A stretch of 64,000 bases of DNA from Acinetobacter sp. ANC 4169. GTDB lineage: Bacteria; Pseudomonadota; Gammaproteobacteria; Pseudomonadales; Moraxellaceae. Of the stretch, positions 17,131 to 25,998 are shown one piece after another; the stretch's first letter is position 1; each line of letters starts with the position of its first letter. Where the stretch lies: contig NZ_NEGE01000007.1 of assembly GCF_002135355.1 (NCBI RefSeq), positions 1 through 64,000 of the forward strand, in the 5' to 3' direction. The notes beneath the pieces were generated by a model. The model was not told where the DNA came from, made no database searches, and was given only the letters and a program-made list of their open reading frames with translations. Both the position numbers and the translations under genes were made by a program.

Positions 17131-18429
17131 TTAGTAGCCGAGTTGTGGGGCAACCTCAACTTTAGGTTTTAATCCTGCAAACGGCAATGGTGCACCTAAA
17201 ATTTCCGCAATATTCATTGCTGAAGTCACTGCCGATTCTAAAAGTGGCAAACCGTCACAAGACCAAGAGCCACAATAGTACACTTTACGGTTTAGATCTT
17301 TATGACGTTCTTGCAGCTCTTTATTTAACGCCACTGTTTGTGAGTCCACCACAGCACGAGTTAACGTAACGCTAGAAATGATTTTTTTAGGATCAATATC
17401 AGTGACCGGTTGCCAGGTTTGAAATACCGGCGATTTGCCGACCAAGCTTGGCTCAACCGAATTCAGCCATACGGTAAACTGTTGACGGGTAAATTTACGG
17501 TCCATCATATAACTGAGTACAGCCCAATCTTTACGTTTGGGTGGCATGACGGTTTGGTCAGTGTGAATCACCAATTGACCCTGTTCAAATTTAAATTGCT
17601 TTAACAGTGCAATATCGTCTGCAAATTGTTCATTATTTAAAAATGTTTCAATTTTATTGGTCGGTGTTGCCACAATGACACGATCAAAAATGCGTTGTTC
17701 ACCCGATGCATTTTCAACTACAACCCCCTGGTCTTGTTCTTTGACTTGGGTAATGGCAGAAGTGTTATGAATTTCAATGCCTTCAATCAGCTTGTCGACC
17801 AGTGCCGGAGTACCGCCCTGTAAACGTAGCAAGGCATCGCCATCAGTCAATTGACGCAAGAACGTCAATAAAGGTTTTGCCGGCCATTCGCCAATGGTTT
17901 TCGGGTTACAGGTACAAATGGTATAAAGCACTGGCATCACTGCGCCATGCCAGAACACTTCTTCAATATCATTATTATTAATAAATTCAGCCAGAGTAAT
18001 ATCCTGGTTCTTTGATTTGAAGAATCGAGTGATGGCCGCTTTCAGTTGCAACATGCCTTTGACCAGGCGCCAACCGTATTGTTGCAGTCCTTTCCGGTTA
18101 TTAATAATCGGGAAATTACCAATACGGCTGCGTGATGTGGTCAGCCAGGTTTCGATGCGGTCTTCAAACAACCAGCTGCATGCCATATAAGTACGAACAG
18201 GAAAAGTGGGTATACCCAAATAGGTCGCCAAACTCAGGGTATTTTTCCACAAATGCGGATTCATGACGCGTAAGGGCGCATCAATCAGGCCACCTTCGAA
18301 TTTAATGCTATGGCTATCCATACCACGACCAGGTAGCGCTTCAAAAATAGTGATGCTATGACCTGCATCTTTAAGAATTCTTGCGGTAGCTAGCCCAGCC
18401 ATGCCACTGCCAATAACTGCAATATCCAA
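17131..18429 (-). CDS. FAD-dependent amine-oxidase-fold oxidoreductase
   Basis: A 432-aa flavoprotein. The N-terminal MDIAVIGSGMAGLATARILKD has the full GxGxxG at residues 7-12 with E30 (IFEA) to bind the ribose. SHSIKFEGGLIDAPLRVMNP resembles phytoene desaturase and protoporphyrinogen oxidase-like enzymes. The C-terminal YYCGSWSCDGLPLLESAVTSAMNIAE is the FAD-closing motif. It probably oxidises or desaturates a lipid-like substrate together with the coupled methyltransferase; the substrate is not known. First gene of the two-gene unit. Confidence 0.8.
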   Translation of the reverse strand: MDIAVIGSGMAGLATARILKDAGHSITIFEALPGRGMDSHSIKFEGGLIDAPLRVMNPHLWKNTLSLATYLGIPTFPVRTYMACSWLFEDRIETWLTTSRSRIGNFPIINNRKGLQQYGWRLVKGMLQLKAAITRFFKSKNQDITLAEFINNNDIEEVFWHGAVMPVLYTICTCNPKTIGEWPAKPLLTFLRQLTDGDALLRLQGGTPALVDKLIEGIEIHNTSAITQVKEQDQGVVVENASGEQRIFDRVIVATPTNKIETFLNNEQFADDIALLKQFKFEQGQLVIHTDQTVMPPKRKDWAVLSYMMDRKFTRQQFTVWLNSVEPSLVGKSPVFQTWQPVTDIDPKKIISSVTLTRAVVDSQTVALNKELQERHKDLNRKVYYCGSWSCDGLPLLESAVTSAMNIAEILGAPLPFAGLKPKVEVAPQLGY

Positions 18430-18797
18430 AATTATTATCCGTCAGTTACACATAAGATTATTGAAATTATGAACCAAGCCTGCTTAAAAGGTGGTATTAA
18501 AATATTCCAGAATGTATCTTTTTAACAAAACTCATCATGATGTATATGTAGCCGATATTTTCATTTATTTAAACCGATAACAATTCCGAATAAATACAAG
18601 AAATAATTAAATTTATTTCCACATAAAAAATAAAAACCCTTTAAAAAAAGCACTATATATTAACCAATTTTATAACAAACGTTTTACAAAATCCTCCAAA
18701 ATTATTATGATAGGTAAAGTAAAAACCTGATAACTCCATTACATTTTCATCAGCCACAACTATACAAATATGCTGACAACAACAAAATTCAGTTCGC
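18430..18797. other. AT-rich intergenic region
   Basis: About 370 bp upstream of the FAD/methyltransferase operon with many poly-A and poly-T tracts. No coding frame, tRNA or clear repeat seen. It should contain the operon promoter on the minus strand. Confidence 0.5.
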
Positions 18798-18798
18798 A

Positions 18799-18833
18799 AA
18801 AAAGCCCTTAAATTTTTAAGGGCTTCTTTTTTA
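18799..18833. terminator. Terminator of the pirin gene
   Basis: Stem AGCCCTTAAA / TTTAAGGGCT (18803-18824) with A and T runs on both sides, so it can work in both directions. Confidence 0.85.
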
Positions 18834-18856
18834 AGGCCTAGATTTAAAAACCAGGC

Positions 18857-19744
18857 TTAAGCCAGCACCGGTATTTCACCAAACTTGCCGCTATTAAAAT
18901 CATTAAATGCTTGAATGATTTCATCTTTACTATTCATGACAAAGGGGCCATAACCTTGAATAGGCTCATTCAGTGGCTGGCCGGTCAGCAGCAGAAATTT
19001 ACTGTCAGTCAGGGCTTCCAGCTGAATCTCTGCCTCGCCGTCTTTGGCAAACATCACAATAGAACTGTCCTGAACATGATGTGTGCCATTCAGTTGCATT
19101 TCACCTGCCAGTACCACCAGCAGCACATTGTGGTCGACCGGCACATGAATATGCTGCACATGCTCTGCCTTCAGTTCACCATCCCAGACATTCACCGGAC
19201 TATGGGTTGCAGCGGGACCAACATGCTCTGCCTGATCGTCCATATAGCGGCCGGCAATCACCCGGATATGCCCTGCACCGTGTTCCAGCTCAATCACAGG
19301 AATGTCTTGTGCTGCAATGGCCTGATATTTAGGTGCGGTCATTTTGTCGGCTGCTGGCAAATTCACCCAAAGCTGGACCATTTCAAACAGGCCACCATTT
19401 TGAGCAAAATCTGGTGAATGAAACTCTTCATGCACCAAACCTGCACCGGCAGTCATCCATTGCACATCGCCGCTTTGAATGGTGCCACCGCCGCCGGCTG
19501 AATCTTTGTGGCTGACTTCGCCTTGATAAGCAATAGTCACGGTTTCAAAACCGCGATGCGGATGCGAACCGACACCATGCTGCTGCGTCGTCGGACTAAA
19601 ATGATAGGGTGCAGCATAATCCAACAGTAAAAATGGACTAATCGCCTGGCCTAGGCGGTCATAGGAAAACAGGTTTTTGACCGGAAAGCCATCTCCGACC
19701 CAATGCATATTTTGATTGCGATAAACACCAATGACTTTTTTCAT
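18857..19744 (-). CDS. Pirin family protein
   Basis: A 295-aa bicupin. The metal-binding N-terminal cupin is clear: GSHPHRGFETVTIAYQGEV and GDVQWMTAGAGLVHEEF give three His and one Glu ligand. The second cupin (about residues 175-290) ends the protein. Bacterial pirins are iron proteins with quercetinase or regulatory activity; which applies here is unknown. AGGAG lies 7 bases before the ATG. It is divergent from the YcaC-like hydrolase gene, with an inverted repeat between them and a LysR gene close by. Confidence 0.9.
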   Translation of the reverse strand: MKKVIGVYRNQNMHWVGDGFPVKNLFSYDRLGQAISPFLLLDYAAPYHFSPTTQQHGVGSHPHRGFETVTIAYQGEVSHKDSAGGGGTIQSGDVQWMTAGAGLVHEEFHSPDFAQNGGLFEMVQLWVNLPAADKMTAPKYQAIAAQDIPVIELEHGAGHIRVIAGRYMDDQAEHVGPAATHSPVNVWDGELKAEHVQHIHVPVDHNVLLVVLAGEMQLNGTHHVQDSSIVMFAKDGEAEIQLEALTDSKFLLLTGQPLNEPIQGYGPFVMNSKDEIIQAFNDFNSGKFGEIPVLA

Positions 19745-20057
19745 CTTTTAACTCCTATATTCTCGATAGGATGAACATGGACTTATGCTAGTGCTTTTAT
19801 CGGTCTGGATATATAGCGATATCCATACACAGTGTCCTATAAACAAGATAAAATGATTTTATAAAGCGACATCTCCGCTTAAACCGTTAAAAAAAATGCT
19901 CTTATTTATAATTATCCTATTTTTATGATTAATCTTCTCGTAATCAACACTTCTATTGTCCCATTTTCACACTTAGCATAATAAACATCACGACATCACC
20001 ACACTTCTAGTTTAGGTTGATGTCAGTATGTTTTTCATCACAACGAGGAATAGAAAA
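19745..20057. promoter_or_regulatory. Divergent region with inverted-repeat operator candidate
   Basis: Between pirin and the YcaC-like gene. It contains TGGATAT-ATAGCG-ATATCCA (19806-19825), two perfect 7-bp arms, 62-81 bp upstream of the pirin start. A LysR-type gene lies just after the YcaC-like gene, so this is a reasonable LysR binding site candidate. The remainder is AT-rich with no frame. Confidence 0.5.
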
Positions 20058-20684
20058 ATGGGCAAACCTTATATTCGTTTAGATAAAGATAATGCAGCGG
20101 TTCTTCTGGTCGATCATCAAACCGGTCTGTTATCCCTGGTACGCGACATCGATCCTGACAAATTTAAAAATAACGTACTGGCACTTGCCGCAGCAGCCAA
20201 ATATTTCAATCTTCCGACCATTTTAACCACCAGTTTTGAGCAGGGCCCCAATGGTCCCTTGGTTCCTGAACTGAAGGAAATGTTCCCGGATGCACCGTAT
20301 ATTGCCCGTCCAGGTCAAATTAATGCCTGGGACAATGAAGACTTTGTTAAAGCAGTTAAAGCAACAGGCAAAAAGCAGTTGATTATTGCCGGTGTGGTGA
20401 CAGAAGTCTGCGTGGCTTTCCCTGCACTTTCAGCGCTTGAAGAAGATTTTGAAGTTTTTGTGATTACCGATGCATCCGGCACCTTTAACCACTTAACCCG
20501 TGATTCTGCCTGGGACCGCATGTCCAATGCCGGTGCGCAACTGATGACCTGGTTTGGGGCTGCCTGTGAATTGCATCGTGACTGGCGTAATGATGTTGAA
20601 GGTTTGGGTGCATTGTTCTCGAATCATATCCCTGATTATCGCAACCTGATCAACAGCTATAACCAGCACAGTGGTCAAAAATAA
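20058..20684 (+). CDS. Isochorismatase-family cysteine hydrolase, YcaC-like
   Basis: 208 aa, the same length as E. coli YcaC, and very similar to it as I remember it. AAVLLVDHQTGLLSLVRD contains D19, YIARPGQINAWDNEDF contains R84, and AGVVTEVCVAFPALSA contains the catalytic C118. YcaC forms a double-ring oligomer; the physiological substrate is unknown. The frame extends upstream to 20028, but the ATG at 20058 has GAGGAAT in the right place and matches the family start. Divergent from pirin and followed by a LysR gene. Confidence 0.9.
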   Translation: MGKPYIRLDKDNAAVLLVDHQTGLLSLVRDIDPDKFKNNVLALAAAAKYFNLPTILTTSFEQGPNGPLVPELKEMFPDAPYIARPGQINAWDNEDFVKAVKATGKKQLIIAGVVTEVCVAFPALSALEEDFEVFVITDASGTFNHLTRDSAWDRMSNAGAQLMTWFGAACELHRDWRNDVEGLGALFSNHIPDYRNLINSYNQHSGQK

Positions 20685-20808
20685 TCATGGTCTTTTAAAA
20701 TAAGCGGTCTTCGGATCGCTTTCTTGTTTTTGCAGTTGTATCCTATCGTTTATCCATTTGATTTTCAGATAGAATGATAAGGATCTAACCCTGTTCTGAG
20801 CGTGATGT

Positions 20809-21732
20809 ATGCATTCATTTGATGATTATTATTACTTTTTCCTGGTGGTCAAACACGGCGGATTTAGTGCAGCAAGTGAAGCCAGCAATATCACCAAATC
20901 AAAACTCAGCCGCCGCATTTTAGATCTGGAAAGCCAGTTTAATGTCAACCTGATTCAACGCTCCACCCGTCATTTCAAGGTGACGGCACTGGGACAGGAA
21001 TTTTATGAGGAATGCTGTAAAGTCATTGCTCAGGTGGAATGTGCCAATAATGTCTTGCTGAAACAAAAAAGTGAGCCACAAGGCCTGATCAAAATCAGCT
21101 GCCCTGCGCTGATGATGCAGTTTCAAATTCGCACTTTACTCAATCAATTTCTCAAAGATTATCCCAAGGTACAGATTGAACTGGAGCTGACCAGCCGCCG
21201 AGTTGACCTAATTCATGATGATATTGACCTGGCGATTCGTACCAATTTTCAGGCCAATGAAGATTCCAGTTTAATTGTCCGTGACGTGATTAAAACCACG
21301 CATTGTCTGGTGGCCAGTCCGGAACTGTTACAGGGACGGAAAATCCAGAATTTTACCGAACTGCATGACTTTCCCAGTGTAGTGCTCGGTACGCAAAAAT
21401 CACAATATTACTGGCATTTGCACAATCGCGAACATGATGAAGCCATAGATATTCCGCTACAACCGCGGATCAAAAGCAATGATCTGGCAGGCGTGTATTA
21501 TGCGGTACGTGACGGTTTAGGCATTGCCGACCTGCCCTATTTAGCTGTTGAACAGGAGATTCAACAAGGCCAACTGATTCATGTGTTACCGGAATGGTGC
21601 TCGAATTTAGGTATGGTGCAACTGGTGTATGCCTCGCGTAAAGGCCAGCGCCTGGTGATGGAAAAACTGATTGATTACTTGATTGAAGGTTTAAGGGATT
21701 TAGCCAAAGATCACCTCGGCTATATGGCTTAA
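20809..21732 (+). CDS. LysR-family transcriptional regulator
   Basis: A 307-aa LTTR. The N-terminal winged HTH (YYYFFLVVKHGGFSAASEASNITKSKLSRRILDLE) is followed by the substrate-binding domain (IKISCPALMMQFQIRTLLNQF, then VRDGLGIADLPYLAVEQEIQ). It lies 124 bp after the YcaC-like gene in the same direction. It may control the pirin/YcaC pair. Effector unknown. Confidence 0.92.
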   Translation: MHSFDDYYYFFLVVKHGGFSAASEASNITKSKLSRRILDLESQFNVNLIQRSTRHFKVTALGQEFYEECCKVIAQVECANNVLLKQKSEPQGLIKISCPALMMQFQIRTLLNQFLKDYPKVQIELELTSRRVDLIHDDIDLAIRTNFQANEDSSLIVRDVIKTTHCLVASPELLQGRKIQNFTELHDFPSVVLGTQKSQYYWHLHNREHDEAIDIPLQPRIKSNDLAGVYYAVRDGLGIADLPYLAVEQEIQQGQLIHVLPEWCSNLGMVQLVYASRKGQRLVMEKLIDYLIEGLRDLAKDHLGYMA

Positions 21733-21750
21733 TTTTCATCCCCTAAAAAT

Positions 21751-21784
21751 AAAAAATCCAGAACTGAAGTCCTGGATTTTTTGG
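21751..21784. terminator. Bidirectional terminator
   Basis: Stem AAAATCCAG / CTGGATTTT around AACTGAAGTC. It separates the convergent LysR and ahpC genes. Confidence 0.85.
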
Positions 21785-21804
21785 GAGATCATCTCGATAT
21801 GAGA

Positions 21805-22368
21805 TTAGATTTTACCAATCAGGTCGATTGAAGGAGCAAGGGTCGCATCACCTTCTTTCCATTTTGCCGGGCAAACTTCACCTGGGTGTGCATGGACGTA
21901 TTGTGCTGCTTTGACCTTACGTAGAAGTTCTTGCGCATCACGACCAATACCGCCAGCGTTAATTTCGATAATCTGGATTTTGCCTTCCGGGTCAATCACG
22001 AAAGTACCACGGTCAGCCAGGCCTTCAGCTTCGATTAATACTTCAAAGTTTTTCGCCAAAGTCCAGGTTGGGTCGCCGACCATTGCATACTGGATTTTTT
22101 TGATTTCTTCAGAAGAATCGTGCCAAGCTTTGTGGGTGAAATGTGTGTCCGTTGATACTGAATAAATTTCTACGCCCATTTTTTGGAATTCAGCATAGTT
22201 ATCCGCCAAATCGCCTAATTCTGTTGGACAAACGAAAGTGAAATCTGCAGGATAGAAGAACACCACTGACCATTTCCCGATCATGTCTTGTTCAGACACT
22301 TGAATGAATTCGCCATTTTTATACGCTGTTGCGTTGAATGGTTTCACTGCAGTATTAATTAAACTCAT
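21805..22368 (-). CDS. ahpC: Alkyl hydroperoxide reductase subunit C (peroxiredoxin)
   Basis: A 187-aa typical 2-Cys peroxiredoxin that reduces organic peroxides and H2O2. Peroxidatic C47 lies in [11 protein letters not shown] and resolving C166 in GEVCPAKW. Length and C-terminus match AhpC. AGAGGA lies 8 bases before the ATG. No ahpF is adjacent, so the reductant comes from elsewhere. I do not see a convincing OxyR site in the 157 bp upstream, though part of it is AT-rich and degenerate. Confidence 0.96.
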   Translation of the reverse strand: MSLINTAVKPFNATAYKNGEFIQVSEQDMIGKWSVVFFYPADFTFVCPTELGDLADNYAEFQKMGVEIYSVSTDTHFTHKAWHDSSEEIKKIQYAMVGDPTWTLAKNFEVLIEAEGLADRGTFVIDPEGKIQIIEINAGGIGRDAQELLRKVKAAQYVHAHPGEVCPAKWKEGDATLAPSIDLIGKI

Positions 22369-22525
22369 CAGATATTCCTCTAGCTCGTTTCTGGGATTGC
22401 TTATCTTGTGAAGCTAGAATACGAAAATTATCAAAATAGGTAAAACCGTACTTTTTTATAAAAATTATCGGATTTTTAGATTTAACAATTCTATCCTGTT
22501 TTACTGTTTAATTGCCGTATCCGAT

Positions 22526-23206
22526 TTAAGCTTGAGAAGAAAACTGCACAATGGATTGCCAGGCGGCATCAATCAAGGCCTGCTTATATGCACTTGGATT
22601 AGTACTGACTTTGTGCGACAACCAGGCTCGACAATAACTTTCAGTTGCACCCAGCATTAAAGACAACAGCAATTCACGCGGAATTTTTGCAAGTTGCGCA
22701 AGCTCTTCATCAGGCTGCTTTTTCAACCAGTCAAATACCGCCTGATTACGTTGCTGGTTTTGAACGGCAACTGCGGCATGCTGTTCTGCACCTAAACCCA
22801 TGCGCGCCATAAACAGGAACCGGGCAAAATCGGGGTTCTGCACCACCCAATCGATATATTGGCCAATGATGACAGTCACACCCTGTTGCACGTCTTGAGC
22901 TTGCTGTAAGGCTGCTGTGCGCTGCTGCATCTGATCTTGCAAGGCCGCACTAAACAGGGCTCCCACCATGCCTTCCTTGTTTTTAAAATGATGATAAATC
23001 GCACCTACACTACTGTCAGCACGCGCACGAATCATTTCAATGCTGCTGGCTTCAATACCGAATTCAGCAAAGCAATCCAGGGCATGTTGCAGCAAAATAC
23101 GCTTCAGTTCGGCACGGCGTCCGGGATAAATACGCTGGAGTAAATCGGCTTGCTGCATATTCATATGCTTCGATACATGATGAGACCAGGCAAAATCATA
23201 GACCAT
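22526..23206 (-). CDS. TetR-family transcriptional regulator
   Basis: A 226-aa regulator (about 210 if one of the internal Met codons at 23164 or 23158 is the start; no ribosome binding site decides). The N-terminal HTH is ILLQHALDCFAEFGIEASSIEMIRARADSSVGAIYHHFKNKEGMVGALF, a standard TetR DNA-binding domain. The rest is the helical ligand domain. It is divergent from the DUF4442 gene across 91 bp that hold two near-identical palindromes, the probable operators. Confidence 0.92.
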   Translation of the reverse strand: MVYDFAWSHHVSKHMNMQQADLLQRIYPGRRAELKRILLQHALDCFAEFGIEASSIEMIRARADSSVGAIYHHFKNKEGMVGALFSAALQDQMQQRTAALQQAQDVQQGVTVIIGQYIDWVVQNPDFARFLFMARMGLGAEQHAAVAVQNQQRNQAVFDWLKKQPDEELAQLAKIPRELLLSLMLGATESYCRAWLSHKVSTNPSAYKQALIDAAWQSIVQFSSQA

Positions 23207-23240
23207 TTTTTATCAAAAAGCAGTCAGTTGTGCCACATAA

Positions 23241-23273
23241 CAGAATAATATTCTGTATTAGAATAATACTCTG
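23241..23273. promoter_or_regulatory. Twin TetR operator candidates
   Basis: CAGAATAATATTCTG (23241-23255) is a perfect interrupted palindrome. TAGAATAATACTCTG (23259-23273) repeats it 18 bp further on with two or three changes. They lie midway between the divergent TetR and DUF4442 starts, a typical place for autoregulation plus control of the target. Confidence 0.6.
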
Positions 23274-23297
23274 CGAACTAAAATATGGACAATTCTG

Positions 23298-23762
23298 ATG
23301 AGCCAAGCACTAAAAGTATGGAAAGCCTTAGAAAATAAACCGGCAGGCAAATGGACATTTTCGAAAATGCTGTGCTTAAAAGCCCCTTATTTCAGCAGTA
23401 TTTCTCCGCTGTTTGAAAGACTGGAATCGGAATACTGCGAAATCAAGATGAAAAAGCACCGCGCTGTGCTGAATCATCTGGGCACGGTACATGCCATTGC
23501 CATGTGCAATATGGCAGAGCTTGCCGGAGGAACCATGACCGATGCCACCGTACCTGCTACGCATCGCTGGATACCCAAAGGCATGCAGGTGGAATATCTG
23601 AAAAAAGCCAACACCGATTTAATTGCAGTTGCCACACCGTTGCAAGCCCATTTCCCGTGGAATGCAGGCAGTGATTATCTGGTGCAGGTTGAAGTCAAAG
23701 ACACGGCTCAGCAGGTTGTGTTCCGTGCCGTTATCACCATGTGGGTTTCTGCCAAGAAATAA
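23298..23762 (+). CDS. DUF4442 hotdog-fold (thioesterase-like) protein
   Basis: A 154-aa hotdog-fold protein related to the acyl-CoA thioesterase/DUF4442 group: HRAVLNHLGTVHAIAMCNMAELAGG on the central helix, MQVEYLKKANTDLIAVAT and VVFRAVITMWVSAKK on strands. The probable role is hydrolysis of an acyl thioester under control of the divergent TetR protein; substrate unknown. A terminator follows at 23787-23814. Confidence 0.8.
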   Translation: MSQALKVWKALENKPAGKWTFSKMLCLKAPYFSSISPLFERLESEYCEIKMKKHRAVLNHLGTVHAIAMCNMAELAGGTMTDATVPATHRWIPKGMQVEYLKKANTDLIAVATPLQAHFPWNAGSDYLVQVEVKDTAQQVVFRAVITMWVSAKK

Positions 23763-23786
23763 AAATTACTAATCATTTGCCCATTA

Positions 23787-23814
23787 AAAAACCCTCCGCA
23801 AGGGGAGGGTTTTG
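23787..23814. terminator. Bidirectional terminator
   Basis: Stem AAAACCCTCC / GGAGGGTTTT with loop GCAAGG, between the convergent DUF4442 and ssb genes. Confidence 0.85.
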
Positions 23815-23840
23815 AAGACGACTTGCCGTTTTAATTGCGA

Positions 23841-24434
23841 TTAAAACGGTAGATCATCATCTAAATCTGCCGGTGCAGCCGCTGCTGGCGCTGGTGCAGG
23901 CTGTTGTTTTGGCGCAAAACCACCTGGGTTGTTGTTGCCATAACCACTACCCTGATTGTTTTGGTTGTTGTAACCACCTTGGTTAGCACCGCCATAACCG
24001 CCTTGGTTATTGTTGTTATTGTTATAGCCGCCACCTTGGTTATTGTTAAAACGGGGTTGGTTAAAACCGCCGTTGTCTGCACCTTGTTCACCTTGCTGAC
24101 GGTTGCTGTCCAGCATTTGCATTTGTTCACCACGAATTTCCGTAGTGTAACGTTCTTGACCGCTTTGATCTGTCCACTGACGGGTACGCAATGAACCTTC
24201 AATATAAACTTTAGAACCCTTACGTAGATATTGCTGTGCAATTTCACCTAGGCGGTTATGTAACACAATACGATGCCACTCAGTTTGCTCTTTACGCTCA
24301 CCGGTATTTTTGTCAGTCCACGAATCACTCGTTGCAATCGAAAACTGAGTAAGAGAACCACCATTTGGAAAGGTTTTTGTTTCAGGATCTTTACCTAAAG
24401 TTCCAACTAAAATAACTTTATTAACACCACGCAT
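23841..24434 (-). CDS. ssb: Single-stranded DNA-binding protein
   Basis: A 197-aa SSB. The OB fold occupies residues 1-110 ([18 protein letters not shown], then [20 protein letters not shown]). A long Gly/Asn/Gln-rich linker follows, then the acidic tip DLDDDLPF that binds partner proteins in replication and repair. The linker's NNN and GGY repeats explain the repetitive DNA at 23900-24060. The next gene upstream is a YajR-like transporter, 51 bp away on the same strand. Confidence 0.97.
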   Translation of the reverse strand: MRGVNKVILVGTLGKDPETKTFPNGGSLTQFSIATSDSWTDKNTGERKEQTEWHRIVLHNRLGEIAQQYLRKGSKVYIEGSLRTRQWTDQSGQERYTTEIRGEQMQMLDSNRQQGEQGADNGGFNQPRFNNNQGGGYNNNNNNQGGYGGANQGGYNNQNNQGSGYGNNNPGGFAPKQQPAPAPAAAAPADLDDDLPF

Positions 24435-24485
24435 CAGACGTACACTTCCTATTTATTTCTGTATTTTACTTTATAAGAGTTATGC

Positions 24486-25850
24486 TTAAATGGCTACCTC
24501 TTTACCCAACAACTGCGTTAAATCTTGTCGCGCAGCTTCATCTATAAGCTGTTTATCAATTTTAACATAAGCAAATTGCTGATCGGGCATTACCACAACC
24601 TCTTCAATACCACGAATTGCCAAAAGTTGAGAAGTCCACTCATCCGTTTGTTTCGCCTCTGGTAAAGGCAATACCAATGAGGAAAGATAACGAGGCTGGG
24701 CTAAACCAAAGCTGATCAATAACCAGACAATTGCGAGTGCTGCCAAGATACTCCAACCCACTGAAGTATTATTGAGTAACAAGAGTTGACCACCAATCAT
24801 GCCACCAAAAAATGCACCTAAAAACTGGCTACTGGCATTGACACCCATGGCAGTTGCCTTGGACTGAATCGGGGCAGATTTGGATAGCCACGATGGCAAT
24901 AAAGCTTCCATCACGTTAAAAGCAATAAAGAAGCATCCCAAACCTAGCAGTAAAATATATTTGGACTCATAACCAAAAATCAGTACCAGCAAGCCTAAAA
25001 TAATACCGCCAATCGCAGTCAGGAAAATACCGCGCATTTTGCGATATTTTTCCGCCAAAATAATGCTCGGGAAGGCAAAAAATAAGCTAATGATCAGCAG
25101 TGGCAAATACACCAGACCATGACTGGCCAATGGAATATCGGCGAACTGAATCAGTTGTGAAGGCATATATACAAACATCGCGGTGAGCAATAAATGCAGC
25201 GCAAATACCGAAACATGCAAGCGGTTTAAATCGCCCATTTTCAGCACCTGTTTCAGTTGCGCGAGATAACCTTGCTGGTAATTTTTATGATGACGGGTCA
25301 CTTTCGGAACCAAAAGCAACATCGAGATTGCTGCCAGCCCCATAATGGTCGTGACCCAAAACAGGCCGGAAATTCCCACCAGACTGGTGAGCCAAGGCCC
25401 CAGACTGAATGCCACCATGAACGATACGCCAATACTCATACCCATCACAGCCATGGCTTTGCTGCGCTGTTCTTCACGGGTCACATCGGCCAATAATGCC
25501 ATGACTACAGCAGAAACCGCACCACCACCGGCAATGGCACGACCTACAATTACGCCATAAATGGTTTCAGACATTGCGGCAATTGCACCACCCAAAGCAA
25601 ACAGCAACAAGCCCAGAATGACCAGAGGCTTACGGCTAAAGCGGTCTGCCAGCAAACTAAATGGAATTTGTAAAATGGCCTGCGTTAAACCATACACCCC
25701 GACCGCCAAACCAATCAGCGCAGGTGTAGCCCCTTGATATGACTGTCCTGCTACTGAAAATACAGGAATAATCATGAACAGGCCCAACATACGCAGTGCA
25801 AAAATACTGCTTAAGGCAAAGGTTGAACGGCGTTCTAAAGCATTCATCAT
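24486..25850 (-). CDS. MFS transporter, YajR-like with C-terminal domain
   Basis: 454 aa, the same length as E. coli YajR. Twelve membrane segments with motif A LLADRFSRKPLVILG between helices 2 and 3. After the last helix, about 70 residues form a soluble ferredoxin-like (YAM) domain (TSQLLAIRGIEEVVVMPDQQFAYVKIDKQ). Probably a proton-driven exporter of unknown substrate. The frame runs upstream to 26057, overlapping the TerC-like gene, but the family start is the ATG at 25850 (MMNALERRSTFALSS). An MFS gene next to ssb and near uvrA also occurs in Pseudomonas as I recall. Confidence 0.88.
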   Translation of the reverse strand: MMNALERRSTFALSSIFALRMLGLFMIIPVFSVAGQSYQGATPALIGLAVGVYGLTQAILQIPFSLLADRFSRKPLVILGLLLFALGGAIAAMSETIYGVIVGRAIAGGGAVSAVVMALLADVTREEQRSKAMAVMGMSIGVSFMVAFSLGPWLTSLVGISGLFWVTTIMGLAAISMLLLVPKVTRHHKNYQQGYLAQLKQVLKMGDLNRLHVSVFALHLLLTAMFVYMPSQLIQFADIPLASHGLVYLPLLIISLFFAFPSIILAEKYRKMRGIFLTAIGGIILGLLVLIFGYESKYILLLGLGCFFIAFNVMEALLPSWLSKSAPIQSKATAMGVNASSQFLGAFFGGMIGGQLLLLNNTSVGWSILAALAIVWLLISFGLAQPRYLSSLVLPLPEAKQTDEWTSQLLAIRGIEEVVVMPDQQFAYVKIDKQLIDEAARQDLTQLLGKEVAI

Positions 25851-25943
25851 ATCAATTGGCTTGGATCTATAAGTTTCATTTCGATGGATTATCCTACAAC
25901 ATTCATTGTTACAGATGCTGATTTTCAGGAATAAACCACCATA

Positions 25944-25971
25944 AAAAAAGGGCACATTTTCATGCGCCCCT
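25944..25971 (-). terminator. Terminator of the DUF475/TerC gene
   Basis: On the minus strand the stem GGGCGCAT / ATGTGCCC (one G-U) with loop GAAA is followed by TTTTTTT. Confidence 0.8.
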
Positions 25972-25998
25972 ATTGTACTCGGTTTTCTTAAAAAACGA

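Noticed and set aside
22369-22525. OxyR site before ahpC
   Set aside because: CTAT/ATAG-like pieces are present but do not fit the four-half-site spacing.
23904-24194. Plus-strand frame and DNA repeats in the ssb region
   Set aside because: The repetition reflects the Asn/Gly/Gln-rich SSB linker on the minus strand.
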